DNA of 64,000 nucleotides from JADCCX01 sp031378805. Its GTDB lineage: Bacteria > Pseudomonadota > Alphaproteobacteria > Rhizobiales > Beijerinckiaceae. The notes beneath the pieces were generated by a model. It searched no databases. It was given only the letters and a program-made list of their open reading frames with translations, and was not told the origin of the DNA. Below, one piece after another: positions 1-7,647 of the stretch (its first letter is position 1; each line of letters begins with the position of its first letter). Both the position numbers and the translations under genes were made by a program. The DNA lies in assembly GCA_031378805.1 (NCBI GenBank), contig JANNEO010000121.1:1-64000 (forward strand), written 5' to 3'.

Positions 1-23
1 GGGAGAGCCGCAAACGACAGGGA

Positions 24-75
24 TTCTCCCTCATCCGGTCGGCTTCGCCGACCACCTTCTCCCAAGGGAGAAGGA
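24..75. repeat. Palindromic intergenic repeat, family A
   Basis: This imperfect palindromic element reads CTCCCTCATCCGG, then a small GGTCGGCTTCGCCGACC hairpin, then CTTCTCCCAAGGGAGAAGG. The same blocks recur at 2834-2952, and the last block alone at 45703-45722. It resembles the short dispersed palindromic elements (RIME-type) common between genes of rhizobial genomes. It carries no coding capacity. Its right end (GGGAGAAGG) runs directly into the ribosome-binding region of the next gene. Confidence 0.75.
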
Positions 76-85
76 GGAGCGCAAT

Positions 86-955
86 TTGAAAACCACCGCC
101 ATTCTCGTGACCTACAACAGCGCCGCCGTCATCGGCGCGGCGCTGGCGAGCCTGCCCGCTGGCGTCCATGCCATTGTCGTCGACAACGCCAGCACGGATG
201 ACAGCGCGGCAATTGCGGAGGCTGCTGGCGCGACGGTGATCCGCAGGGCAGTCAACGCCGGTTTTGGCGTCGCAAACAACGAAGGTTGGCGCGCCGCATC
301 AACACCTTATGTGCTTTTCCAGAATCCGGATGCACGCCTGCGGGACGGCGCATTGGAAGCGCTTGTCGCCACGGCAGAAGCTATAGCGCAGGCTGATCTC
401 ATCGTGCCGACGCTGCTGAAGGAAAATGGCTCCCTCTTCCGCAAGCAGTCCTCGCCGATCTGCGATCCGGTTTTCAAGCCGCAAGGGAATTTGCCCGAAG
501 GCATCCGCACCATCAGCTTTGCCAGCGGTGCCGTCATCCTCGCCCGTCGGTCCCGGCTGGAAGCGCTTGGAGGGTTCGATCCGGACATCTTCCTCTACTT
601 TGAGGATGATGACCTGTCGCGCCGTGTGCTGGCTGCTGGAGGTCGCATCCTTCATGTCGAAGCGGCCATCGCCGAGCACACAGGCAATGTTTCCACGCCG
701 CTCACACCCGCGCTGGCATATATGAAGCACTGGCATCTGGCCTGGTCGGAGCGTCACATCAAGGGCAAGTTCCAGCTTGCCAGGCCAGGCTATTGGCGCG
801 TGGTGGAAAGTGTCCTGAAGATGCTCTGGGCAAAGTTATGGCGCGACCGGATGGAAGAAGCGAAGCAATGGGGCCTCGTCAACGGCACGCTTGGCCATAT
901 GCGCGGTCTGAAGGCGCAGGACATCAGGGATACACTCCAGATGGAGCGCCAATGA
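86..955 (+). CDS. Family 2 glycosyltransferase (rhamnosyltransferase-like)
   Basis: This 289-residue protein is probably a cytoplasmic glycosyltransferase that moves a sugar from a nucleotide donor to a polysaccharide or lipid-linked acceptor. The N-terminus has the GT-A nucleotide-binding pattern (ILVTYNS, residues 6-12, then VVDNASTDDS near residue 31). It is followed by FQNPDARL near residue 79, the acidic metal-binding region, and the GGFDPDIFLYFEDDDL block near residue 162 that is typical of the WbbL/COG1216 group. The start is a TTG with AGGAGG eight bases upstream; no better ATG gives the full GT-A fold. Its stop overlaps the next start (ATGA), so the pair is probably co-translated for surface polysaccharide decoration. 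The substrate is unknown. Confidence 0.85.
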   Translation: MKTTAILVTYNSAAVIGAALASLPAGVHAIVVDNASTDDSAAIAEAAGATVIRRAVNAGFGVANNEGWRAASTPYVLFQNPDARLRDGALEALVATAEAIAQADLIVPTLLKENGSLFRKQSSPICDPVFKPQGNLPEGIRTISFASGAVILARRSRLEALGGFDPDIFLYFEDDDLSRRVLAAGGRILHVEAAIAEHTGNVSTPLTPALAYMKHWHLAWSERHIKGKFQLARPGYWRVVESVLKMLWAKLWRDRMEEAKQWGLVNGTLGHMRGLKAQDIRDTLQMERQ

Positions 956-1998
956 CCACCATTGCCGAGGCCATCAAGCGCCCTTACGACAGTTTCACGC
1001 TGGTGCGGCTGGTGCTCGCCTTGGCCGTGGTCGTCAGCCACGCCTTCAGCGTCGGCACCGGGCGACACACTGAAGAGCCGCTTTACGCGCTGACGGGCTA
1101 CACGCTGGGAGAGCACGGCGTGAATGGCTTTTTCGCGGTGTCGGGATTCCTGGTCGCCATGAGCTGGGACCGACGGGGAGGAGCCATTCCCTTCGCGCTC
1201 GCCCGCATCCTCCGGGTGTTTCCGGGACTGATCGTCGCGGTGCTGGTGACTGCGCTCGCGTTGGGCGTGGCGATGACCAGCCTGCCAAAGGGGCAATACC
1301 TGACGGACCTGAGGGTTTGGCAGATGATCTGGGCCACGCTCACCACGTTCAAGAGCGCCACGGTGCTGCCTGGCCTGTTCGAGGGCAATCCGCTGCGCTG
1401 GCCGATCTCAACAGTGTGGACGCTGCGCTACGAGTTGCTGTGCTATGCGGGACTGCTGGCTTACGGGATGCTCGGCGGCTTTCGCAGGCCGGTGCTGGCG
1501 CTGGCGGGGGCAGGTCTTGCAGCGTTGGCACTGCTCGTCCTGGGCCTGCTGGGGCCGATCCCAAAAGGCCAGGAAACCGCGCTGCGCTTGCCACTGATTT
1601 TCGCCTCCGGTGCGCTGCTCTACCTCTACCGCGACCGCGTGCGGCTTGATCTGGGCCTGGCGGCAGGAGTGCTGGCCGCATTGCCCTTGGCGGCTTTGTT
1701 GCTTCCGGCGCTTTACACGCCGCTGCTGTTTATCGGTACGGCCTATCTGATTGTCTTCATCGCTATCGCTCCGGGCTTGTCCCATCCGCGCCTCGAGCCG
1801 CCAGGTGATATCTCCTACGGTGTCTATCTCTATGGCTGGCCGGTGCAGCAGGCATTGCAGGCGCTGTTTCCTGGGGTTGCGGGCTGGACGATGCTGGGGC
1901 CAGCGTTGATCATCACCTGTGCGGTGGCGACTCTGTCCTGGCTGATGGTGGAGAAGCCCGCTCTGCGGCTGAAATCGCGATTCATGACGGCGCGTTGA
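952..1998 (+). CDS. Acyltransferase family 3 membrane protein (OafA/YrhL type)
   Basis: This 348-residue integral membrane protein should transfer an acetyl or other acyl group onto a surface carbohydrate. About ten hydrophobic segments are visible. The N-terminal block includes RPYDSFTLVRLVLALAVVVSHAF and GEHGVNGFFAVSGFLVA, which holds the conserved active-site-region histidine and the G-FFxxSGF motif of acyltransferase_3. The open frame extends further upstream, but the ATG at 952 overlaps the stop of the preceding glycosyltransferase by four bases, and the family fold starts here. Pairing with a glycosyltransferase suggests O-acylation of a glycan. The exact substrate cannot be told from sequence. 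Confidence 0.88.
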   Translation: MTTIAEAIKRPYDSFTLVRLVLALAVVVSHAFSVGTGRHTEEPLYALTGYTLGEHGVNGFFAVSGFLVAMSWDRRGGAIPFALARILRVFPGLIVAVLVTALALGVAMTSLPKGQYLTDLRVWQMIWATLTTFKSATVLPGLFEGNPLRWPISTVWTLRYELLCYAGLLAYGMLGGFRRPVLALAGAGLAALALLVLGLLGPIPKGQETALRLPLIFASGALLYLYRDRVRLDLGLAAGVLAALPLAALLLPALYTPLLFIGTAYLIVFIAIAPGLSHPRLEPPGDISYGVYLYGWPVQQALQALFPGVAGWTMLGPALIITCAVATLSWLMVEKPALRLKSRFMTAR

Positions 1999-2085
1999 GC
2001 GCTTTTCGCCGTGAAAATGCCACTTGCCCTCCCCCGAACGACAGATGCATCATCCTGTCGGGGCCAATTCTGAAGGAGTTCTGCC

Positions 2086-2823
2086 ATGACCGACATCCGC
2101 ATCACCCGCCGCCGCACACTGGAAATGGCGAGCGTTGCCGCCGCTGCTGGCCTTGTCGCCAACCGGGCGGTCGCACAGTCTGCTGTCACCCGCATCAACC
2201 AGGACACAGATGTCTTCATCGTTGTCGATGTGCAGTACGATTTTCTGCCCGGTGGCAACCTCGCGGTGCCCAAGGGCGACGAAGTGATCAAGCCGATCAA
2301 CGAATTGGCCGATCGTTTCCGCAATGTCGTGATGACCCAGGACTGGCATCCCGAGGGGCATATTTCCTTTGCAACCTCGCATAAGGGCAAGAAGCCGTTC
2401 GATGTGATCGATCTGCCCTATGGCAAGCAGGTGCTGTGGCCCGACCACTGTATCTGGGACAGCAAGGGCGCCGACTTTTCCGACCAGATCGACATTCCGC
2501 ACAATCAGCTTGTGATCCGCAAGGGATACAACCCCAAGATCGACAGCTATTCCGGTTTCATGGAACTGGACCGCAAGACCAAGACCGGACTGGCGAGCTA
2601 TCTGACAGAGCGCGGCTTCAAGCGGGCCTTCGTGGCTGGCCTCGCCACGGATTTCTGCGTGGGCTGGACAGCGCTCGACGGCAAGGCCGCCGGTTTCGAG
2701 ACCATCGTTGTGGAAGATGCCTGCCGGGGCATTGATGCCGCAGGCTCTCTTGGCAGGGCGTGGGACAGCATGAAGGCTGCAGGCGTCGGCCGCACCACCA
2801 GCGCCAATGTGAAGGAGGGGTAG
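2086..2823 (+). CDS. pncA: Nicotinamidase/isochorismatase-family hydrolase with Tat signal
   Basis: This 245-residue cysteine hydrolase of the isochorismatase fold probably deamidates nicotinamide to nicotinate. Visible features are VVDVQYDF (catalytic Asp) near residue 46, the metal-binding DWHPEGH near residue 86, a KGYNPKIDSYSGF block with the lysine region, and GLATDFCVGWTA with the nucleophilic Cys near residue 192. These match PncA. Unusually, the first 33 residues form a twin-arginine signal (TRRRTLEM, alanine-rich core, AVAQ cleavage site), which suggests periplasmic export. A strong GAAGGAG lies eight bases before the ATG. The enzyme could act on another amide, so the symbol is tentative. 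Confidence 0.82.
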   Translation: MTDIRITRRRTLEMASVAAAAGLVANRAVAQSAVTRINQDTDVFIVVDVQYDFLPGGNLAVPKGDEVIKPINELADRFRNVVMTQDWHPEGHISFATSHKGKKPFDVIDLPYGKQVLWPDHCIWDSKGADFSDQIDIPHNQLVIRKGYNPKIDSYSGFMELDRKTKTGLASYLTERGFKRAFVAGLATDFCVGWTALDGKAAGFETIVVEDACRGIDAAGSLGRAWDSMKAAGVGRTTSANVKEG

Positions 2824-2833
2824 CAGTACCGCG

Positions 2834-2952
2834 CTTCTCCCCTGGGAGAAGCTGGCAGGCGAAGCCTGACTGATGAGGGAGAACCTCTGATCATTGTGAT
2901 TCGCCCTCATCCGCCCCGCAAGGGCAGGGCACCTTCTCCCGACGGGAGAAGG
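2834..2952. repeat. Inverted pair of family A palindromic repeats
   Basis: Two copies of the family A element lie head to head. The left copy (2834-2883) starts with CTTCTCCCCTGGGAGAAG and ends TGATGAGGGAGAA. The right copy (2902-2952) starts CGCCCTCATCC and ends CTTCTCCCGACGGGAGAAGG. The arrangement can fold into a long hairpin and may end transcription of the upstream nicotinamidase gene. Copy blocks match 24-75. Confidence 0.75.
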
Positions 2953-2990
2953 AATAGACCTTGCGCCCGCCCCTCTTGTATCCTCACGGC

Positions 2991-4199
2991 ATGAGCCATT
3001 CTGATTCCCATATCCCGAGCCGTCGACTCGTCCTTGTGACAGGACTTTCTGCGGCTTTCATTGCCCCATCCCTAGCCCAATCGGGAGATTTCGAGGCATT
3101 CTTGCTCTCCCTGCGCCCGGAATCCCGTGCCGCAGGCGTTTCCGATGCCACCTTCCAGACCGCCATCACCGGTCTCAGCTTCGATCCCGGCCCGGTGCGC
3201 TCCAGCGGCGGACAAAGCGAATTCACGCGGCCCTTCTGGGACTATGTGAACAGCGCGGTATCCACTGGGCGCATCAGTGCGGGCAAGGCGGCGGCAGGGC
3301 GGGCAACGAACGCTTTCAATTGGATCAGGGCCAATCTTAGTGTGGATCGCACTGTTGTGGCGGGCATCTGGGGCATGGAGTCGAATTTCGGTGCGGGCAT
3401 GGGCGCATCTGATGTGCTGCGCTCCACCGCCAGCCTTGCGTTCCGGCAGGTGAGGGGGGATTTCTATCGCAAGCAGTTCATCGCAGCGCTGAAGATCTTG
3501 GACGAGGGCCACGTGCCCCGTGCTGGCCTGGTGGGTTCATGGGCGGGCGCCATGGGACAGCCGCAGTTCATCCCGTCGAGCTTCCTGAAATACGCGGTCG
3601 ATGCCGATGGCGATGGCCGCAAGGATATCTGGCGCTCCACGATGGATGCGCTGGGATCCGCAGCCAACCACCTCAAGGTCGATGGCTGGATCTCCGGACT
3701 GCCCTGGGGCTTCGAGGTGCTGCTTCCTGCGCGATTCGACTGGGACTACGGCGAGCGCACGGCCCGGCACGCTTTCAGCCAGTTCACCCGTCTTGGCGTC
3801 ACCCGTCCCGGCGCACAAGTGATGCCGGCCAGCGGCAGCGGCGGATTGTTCCTGCCCACAGGGGTCAATGGCCCGACGTTCCTGGTCACCGACAATTTCG
3901 AAGTGATCCGCCAGTACAATACATCGGATTCCTACGCCTTGGCCGTGGGCCATCTGGGAGACCGCATCTTCGGTGGTCCTGCGATCTTCAAGCCGTGGCC
4001 TACCGCAGAGCCGCAGCTTTCCAACATTGAAATCAGCGAGTTGCAGCGCATTCTGCAAGCCCGTGGACACGCCGTGGGGCGTATTGATGGCCGCATCGGG
4101 CAAGGCACGCGCAAGCTGGTTGCCATTGAACAGCGCAAATTAGGGATGGTGCCTGACGGGCATCCCAGCCCGGCGGTGCTGGCACGGCTGAGGGGCTAA
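2991..4199 (+). CDS. Lytic murein transglycosylase, MltB family, with peptidoglycan-binding domain
   Basis: This protein of about 402 residues cleaves the glycan strands of peptidoglycan in the periplasm, producing 1,6-anhydro-muropeptides. A signal sequence (SRRLVLVTGLSAAFIAPSLAQ) is followed by the SLT_2/MltB catalytic domain (residues ~35-320). VVAGIWGMESNFG contains the catalytic Glu, and GSWAGAMGQPQFIPSSF is the family hallmark. The C-terminal ~60 residues form a PG_binding_1 domain (LQRILQARGHAVGRIDG). The frame stays open to a TTG at 2961, which has a GGAGAAGG supplied by the repeat. The ATG at 2991 gives the normal signal peptide but has a poor ribosome-binding site, so the start is uncertain. 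It converges on rimO. Confidence 0.9.
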   Translation: MSHSDSHIPSRRLVLVTGLSAAFIAPSLAQSGDFEAFLLSLRPESRAAGVSDATFQTAITGLSFDPGPVRSSGGQSEFTRPFWDYVNSAVSTGRISAGKAAAGRATNAFNWIRANLSVDRTVVAGIWGMESNFGAGMGASDVLRSTASLAFRQVRGDFYRKQFIAALKILDEGHVPRAGLVGSWAGAMGQPQFIPSSFLKYAVDADGDGRKDIWRSTMDALGSAANHLKVDGWISGLPWGFEVLLPARFDWDYGERTARHAFSQFTRLGVTRPGAQVMPASGSGGLFLPTGVNGPTFLVTDNFEVIRQYNTSDSYALAVGHLGDRIFGGPAIFKPWPTAEPQLSNIEISELQRILQARGHAVGRIDGRIGQGTRKLVAIEQRKLGMVPDGHPSPAVLARLRG

Positions 4200-4231
4200 G
4201 GACAGCTAGAGCATGACGTTGTTAGACGGCG

Positions 4232-5569
4232 TTACCCTGCCGTCCCATGCAGATCATAGGCATCCGCCCGCTCGATCTTCACGCTGACGATGTCACCCGC
4301 CCGCAATGGCCTGCGCGTTGACACATAGACCGTTCCGTCGATTTCCGGCGCGTCGCCCTTGGTGCGGCCCTTGGCGACGGTTGTCCCCATCTCGTCGACG
4401 ATCACCGACAGACGCTTGCCGACCTTGGCCTTTTGCAGGCGCAGGGAGACCTGCTGCTGCTTCTCCATGAAGCGTTTGTGGCGGATCGCCATCACATCGT
4501 CGGGAACCACCGCGAGGCCGAGATCATTGGCGGTTGCGCCGCGCACAGGCTCATACTTGAAACAGCCCGCCCGTTCGATCTTCGCTTCGTCCAGAAACGC
4601 GAGCAACTGCTCGAAATCCTCGTCCGTCTCGCCTGGAAAGCCGACGATGAAGGTGGAGCGCAAGGTGAGATCGGGGCAGATTGCTCTCCACGCCTGGATA
4701 CGGTCCAGTGTCTTGCCCTGGCTTGCGGGGCGGCGCATGGATTTGAGCACCGTCGGCGAGGCGTGCTGGAACGGAATGTCGAGATAGGGCAGGATCTTGC
4801 CCTCCGCCATCAGGGGGATGACTTCATCCACATGCGGATAGGGATAGACGTAGTGCATCCGCACCCACACGCCCAGTGTGCCAAGTGCCTGGGAGAGATC
4901 GAGAAATTTCGTCCGATACTCCGTGTCGCGCCAACGGCTGGGCGCGTATTTCAGGTCGATGCCGTAGGCTGAGGTATCCTGCGAGATCACCAGCAGTTCC
5001 TTCACCCCGGCATTCACCAGTTTTTCCGCCTCGCGCATTACGTCGCCGAGCGGGCGAGAAACCAGGTCTCCACGCAGTTTGGGGATGATGCAGAAGGTGC
5101 AGCGGTTGTTGCAGCCCTCGGAAATCTTCAGATAGGCATAGTGGCGCGGCGTCAGCTTGATGCCCTGCGGCGGCACCAGATCGAGGAACGGATCGTGGCT
5201 GGGCGGGGCCGCGAGATGCACTTTTTCCAGTACGTTCTCGTATTGCTGCGGGCCAGTGATGGCAAAAACATTGGGATACTTCGCGGCAATCTCCTCGGGC
5301 TCCGCGCCCATGCAGCCCGTGACGATGACCTTGCCATTCTCGTTCATCGCCGTGCCGATGGCCTCGAGCGATTCCTGCTTGGCGGAATCCAGAAAGCCGC
5401 AGGTGTTGACGATGACGACGTCAGCGCCTGCATGTGTCTTGGTCAGCTCATAGCCCTCGGCGCGCAGCCGCGTGATGATGCGCTCGCTGTCCACGAGAGC
5501 CTTGGGGCAGCCGAGCGAGACAAAGCTGACTTTTGGGGCGGGGCGCAGAACTGCGGTTGGAACTGACAT
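4232..5569 (-). CDS. rimO: Ribosomal protein S12 methylthiotransferase RimO
   Basis: This 445-residue radical-SAM enzyme adds a methylthio group to the conserved aspartate of ribosomal protein S12. The N-terminal UPF0004 domain carries the three cluster-binding cysteines (SLGCPK, NTCGF, TGCMG). The radical SAM domain has CNNRCTFC (CxxxCxxC), and a TRAM domain ends the protein (KRLSVIVDEM onward). SLGCPKALVDSE and the FQHASPTVLKSMRR block distinguish it from MiaB. The frame is open 26 codons further upstream, but the ATG at 5569 matches the family N-terminus. It lies 47 bases downstream of the ATC-hydrolase-like gene and is probably co-transcribed with it. Confidence 0.95.
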   Translation of the reverse strand: MSVPTAVLRPAPKVSFVSLGCPKALVDSERIITRLRAEGYELTKTHAGADVVIVNTCGFLDSAKQESLEAIGTAMNENGKVIVTGCMGAEPEEIAAKYPNVFAITGPQQYENVLEKVHLAAPPSHDPFLDLVPPQGIKLTPRHYAYLKISEGCNNRCTFCIIPKLRGDLVSRPLGDVMREAEKLVNAGVKELLVISQDTSAYGIDLKYAPSRWRDTEYRTKFLDLSQALGTLGVWVRMHYVYPYPHVDEVIPLMAEGKILPYLDIPFQHASPTVLKSMRRPASQGKTLDRIQAWRAICPDLTLRSTFIVGFPGETDEDFEQLLAFLDEAKIERAGCFKYEPVRGATANDLGLAVVPDDVMAIRHKRFMEKQQQVSLRLQKAKVGKRLSVIVDEMGTTVAKGRTKGDAPEIDGTVYVSTRRPLRAGDIVSVKIERADAYDLHGTAG

Positions 5570-5616
5570 GCGAGGCCCTATAGCCGGGGAGGGCCAAAAG
5601 GGCAAAGACTTCGCAC

Positions 5617-6132
5617 TCACTCCTCCATGCGGTAGCGGAAATCGCAATGGCTCGCGCCGCCCATGATGGTCTGCGTGCGTTCGAGTTTAAGGCGCTTGTC
5701 GTATCCCTCGCAGAAGGTGCCGTCGCGCTGGCAAGACAGCAGGTGGCCGATCTCCCCAAGCCCCATGTCCTTGTACATCTCGGCATAGCGGCAGCGCGTG
5801 ACGTTGTAATTCATCACCGTGTCGCTCTGTTCGAGAAAGTCGATCTCCAGAGCGTTCTCCATGGTCCACAGCGGGCGCAGGTCCGCGAAGGTCTGCATCG
5901 AGGTCTTGCCATCAACGCGGGCCGCGAACTCCCTGGCCTGCTGCATCGAGGCATTGCGCACGGAATCTCCGATGGTCTTCTGCGCCATCTCCATGCCGTG
6001 GCTGGCCTTCAAGGTCTCATAGACATGCTTGAGCATGTTGGCCTCGATCCGCCGACGTTCGATCATGGGCATAGGCGCAGAACTGGGCATAGGCGCAGAA
6101 CTGAGCATAGAGTTGGGCTGGCTGTCTGTCAT
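5617..6132 (-). CDS. L-2-amino-thiazoline-4-carboxylic acid hydrolase family protein
   Basis: This 171-residue soluble protein resembles the ATC hydrolase family (PF14196), whose founder opens the thiazoline ring of ATC during cysteine formation. Visible conserved parts are the N-terminal helical MIERRRIEANMLKHVYETL region, NVTRCRYAEMYKDMG with a cysteine, and the C-terminal LSCQRDGTFCEGY and HCDFRYRMEE blocks. Most family members are uncharacterised, so the reaction is not established here. The N-terminus holds a duplicated SSAPMP encoded by two perfect 18-base repeats. It sits between an M23 peptidase gene (44 bases upstream) and rimO. Confidence 0.72.
   Translation of the reverse strand: MTDSQPNSMLSSAPMPSSAPMPMIERRRIEANMLKHVYETLKASHGMEMAQKTIGDSVRNASMQQAREFAARVDGKTSMQTFADLRPLWTMENALEIDFLEQSDTVMNYNVTRCRYAEMYKDMGLGEIGHLLSCQRDGTFCEGYDKRLKLERTQTIMGGASHCDFRYRMEE
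6067..6102. repeat. 18-base tandem repeat (two perfect copies) inside a coding region
   Basis: The unit GGGCATAGGCGCAGAACT occurs twice in tandem, followed by a degenerate partial third copy. In the minus-strand gene it encodes SSAPMP repeated near the N-terminus. Because the unit is a multiple of three, gain or loss of copies keeps the frame. Confidence 0.9.
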
Positions 6133-6176
6133 GTTTTGCGCCTTTGAACCTCAAGCACCACAGGCTGGCACGGAAT

Positions 6177-7526
6177 TCAGTGCATTCCAAGCTTATGACC
6201 AGCCCTGAGGAAGCGCAGCGGGTCCGTGGCCTCACCGTCGATGCGCGTTTCGTAGTGCAGGTGCGGTCCTGTCGAGCGTCCGGTCGAGCCAACGCGGCCA
6301 ATCACCGTACCCTTTTGCACGGTTTCGCCGACATCGACATCGAGCACCGAGAGATGGGCGTAGCGGCTGGTGATGCCGTTGCCATGATCGATCTCGACCA
6401 TGTTGCCGTAACCTCCGGCATGGCCAGACTCGACGATCTTGCCTGCCGCGGCAGCCTTGACGGGCGTGCCGGAAGGAGCGCGGAAATCAATGCCGGTATG
6501 CATGGCCATGCCGCGCGTGAAGGGGTCGCTGCGCGTGCCGAAACCGCTGGTGGTCTCGAAATCGGCAGGCATCGGGCGAGCGATCGGCAAAGTGCTGACA
6601 ACCTTGTGCATCCGCTCGGTCTGCTGCACTGCGAATTGCACCTGCGCCAGTTTCTGCTCGAAAGGTCCAGCAGCTTTGGCGGCGCTGATCGGGACAAATG
6701 GGCCGCCTTGCGGCGTGGACTTGCTCGCCGACACGAACCGGGACGCATCAAGGCCGGTCTCGGCAAAAACCGCCGAGTATTTCAAGGCATTTCCCCGCGC
6801 CACACGGTCAAGCCCATCAAGCGCACGCATTTGCTGGCGTTCCATGCGGTCTGCCGCCTCCCGTGCAGCAGCAACGGCGATGGATGCGGGCGCATCCATC
6901 AGGCTTGAGCGCTCATGGGGTTTTTCTGGCCCACCCATGTCGCGCCCACCATTCGCACGCGGCACGACGCTGCGCAGTTCAAAGGCATCCTGGGCGGGCA
7001 TCGGGCGTGTATCGGTGGGGGCAATCGCGCGAACAGAGCCAGTGGTGAGGGGATCACTCGCTCGTGACAATGGCCGCCCTGCGGCAGAGCGTGCCCCTGC
7101 AAAGATCGGCTGTTCCGCCAGCGAGGCGACCACGGCTTGTCGTGTCTCAAGCTGGGCTTGCCTGGATAAAAGCTCGTGCAGTTTGCCCTCCAGTGAGTTC
7201 TGGTCGAGCAACTGGCGCGATGTCACCTTGTCGATCTGGTTGCGCAGTGCTGCAAGGCGATCCTCGTAGGCGTACTGCATTTCAGTCTGCTGGTTCATCA
7301 GCTTCGCCAGCATTTCATCCCGAAACACGAGATAGAGTGTGGCTGTCAGGTACCAGCCAAGCAGCACTGCGCCCAGAATGCCACCCACGGTGGCCAGCCA
7401 TGGCCGGATGCTGATGATTCTGGGATTGGACCCCGATCCGATCACGATGGAGAACGGACTTGTGGTATTGGCAAAGGGTGAGGCTACAAGAACACGTGAC
7501 GCCATGACTGAACCCAAACGCGACAC
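6177..7526 (-). CDS. M23 family metallopeptidase (LytM/DipM-like murein endopeptidase)
   Basis: This 449-residue protein is anchored in the inner membrane and should cut peptidoglycan crosslinks or regulate amidases in the periplasm. One transmembrane helix near residues 43-68 (TVGGILGAVLLGWYL) is followed by a coiled coil (about 70-140), a low-complexity linker, and a C-terminal M23 domain. The zinc-site motifs are intact (HTGIDFRAP and GPHLHYE), so it looks catalytically active. The start is a GTG at 7526; an ATG at 7505 is the alternative, and the AAAGGAG upstream is rather far from both. It precedes the ATC-hydrolase-like gene by 44 bases. Related Hyphomicrobiales proteins share this helix-coil-M23 layout. 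Confidence 0.9.
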   Translation of the reverse strand: MSRLGSVMASRVLVASPFANTTSPFSIVIGSGSNPRIISIRPWLATVGGILGAVLLGWYLTATLYLVFRDEMLAKLMNQQTEMQYAYEDRLAALRNQIDKVTSRQLLDQNSLEGKLHELLSRQAQLETRQAVVASLAEQPIFAGARSAAGRPLSRASDPLTTGSVRAIAPTDTRPMPAQDAFELRSVVPRANGGRDMGGPEKPHERSSLMDAPASIAVAAAREAADRMERQQMRALDGLDRVARGNALKYSAVFAETGLDASRFVSASKSTPQGGPFVPISAAKAAGPFEQKLAQVQFAVQQTERMHKVVSTLPIARPMPADFETTSGFGTRSDPFTRGMAMHTGIDFRAPSGTPVKAAAAGKIVESGHAGGYGNMVEIDHGNGITSRYAHLSVLDVDVGETVQKGTVIGRVGSTGRSTGPHLHYETRIDGEATDPLRFLRAGHKLGMH

Positions 7527-7647
7527 TGACAGCGCGTGATCACTCCTTTAGACAGCGTTAGGGTTAATATTTCGCAAAAAGCACGTCAGGTTTGTGTTTC
7601 TGCAAGGAGGCGTAAGCTCGAATTTCCACCTTCCATGAGGTGGCGCT

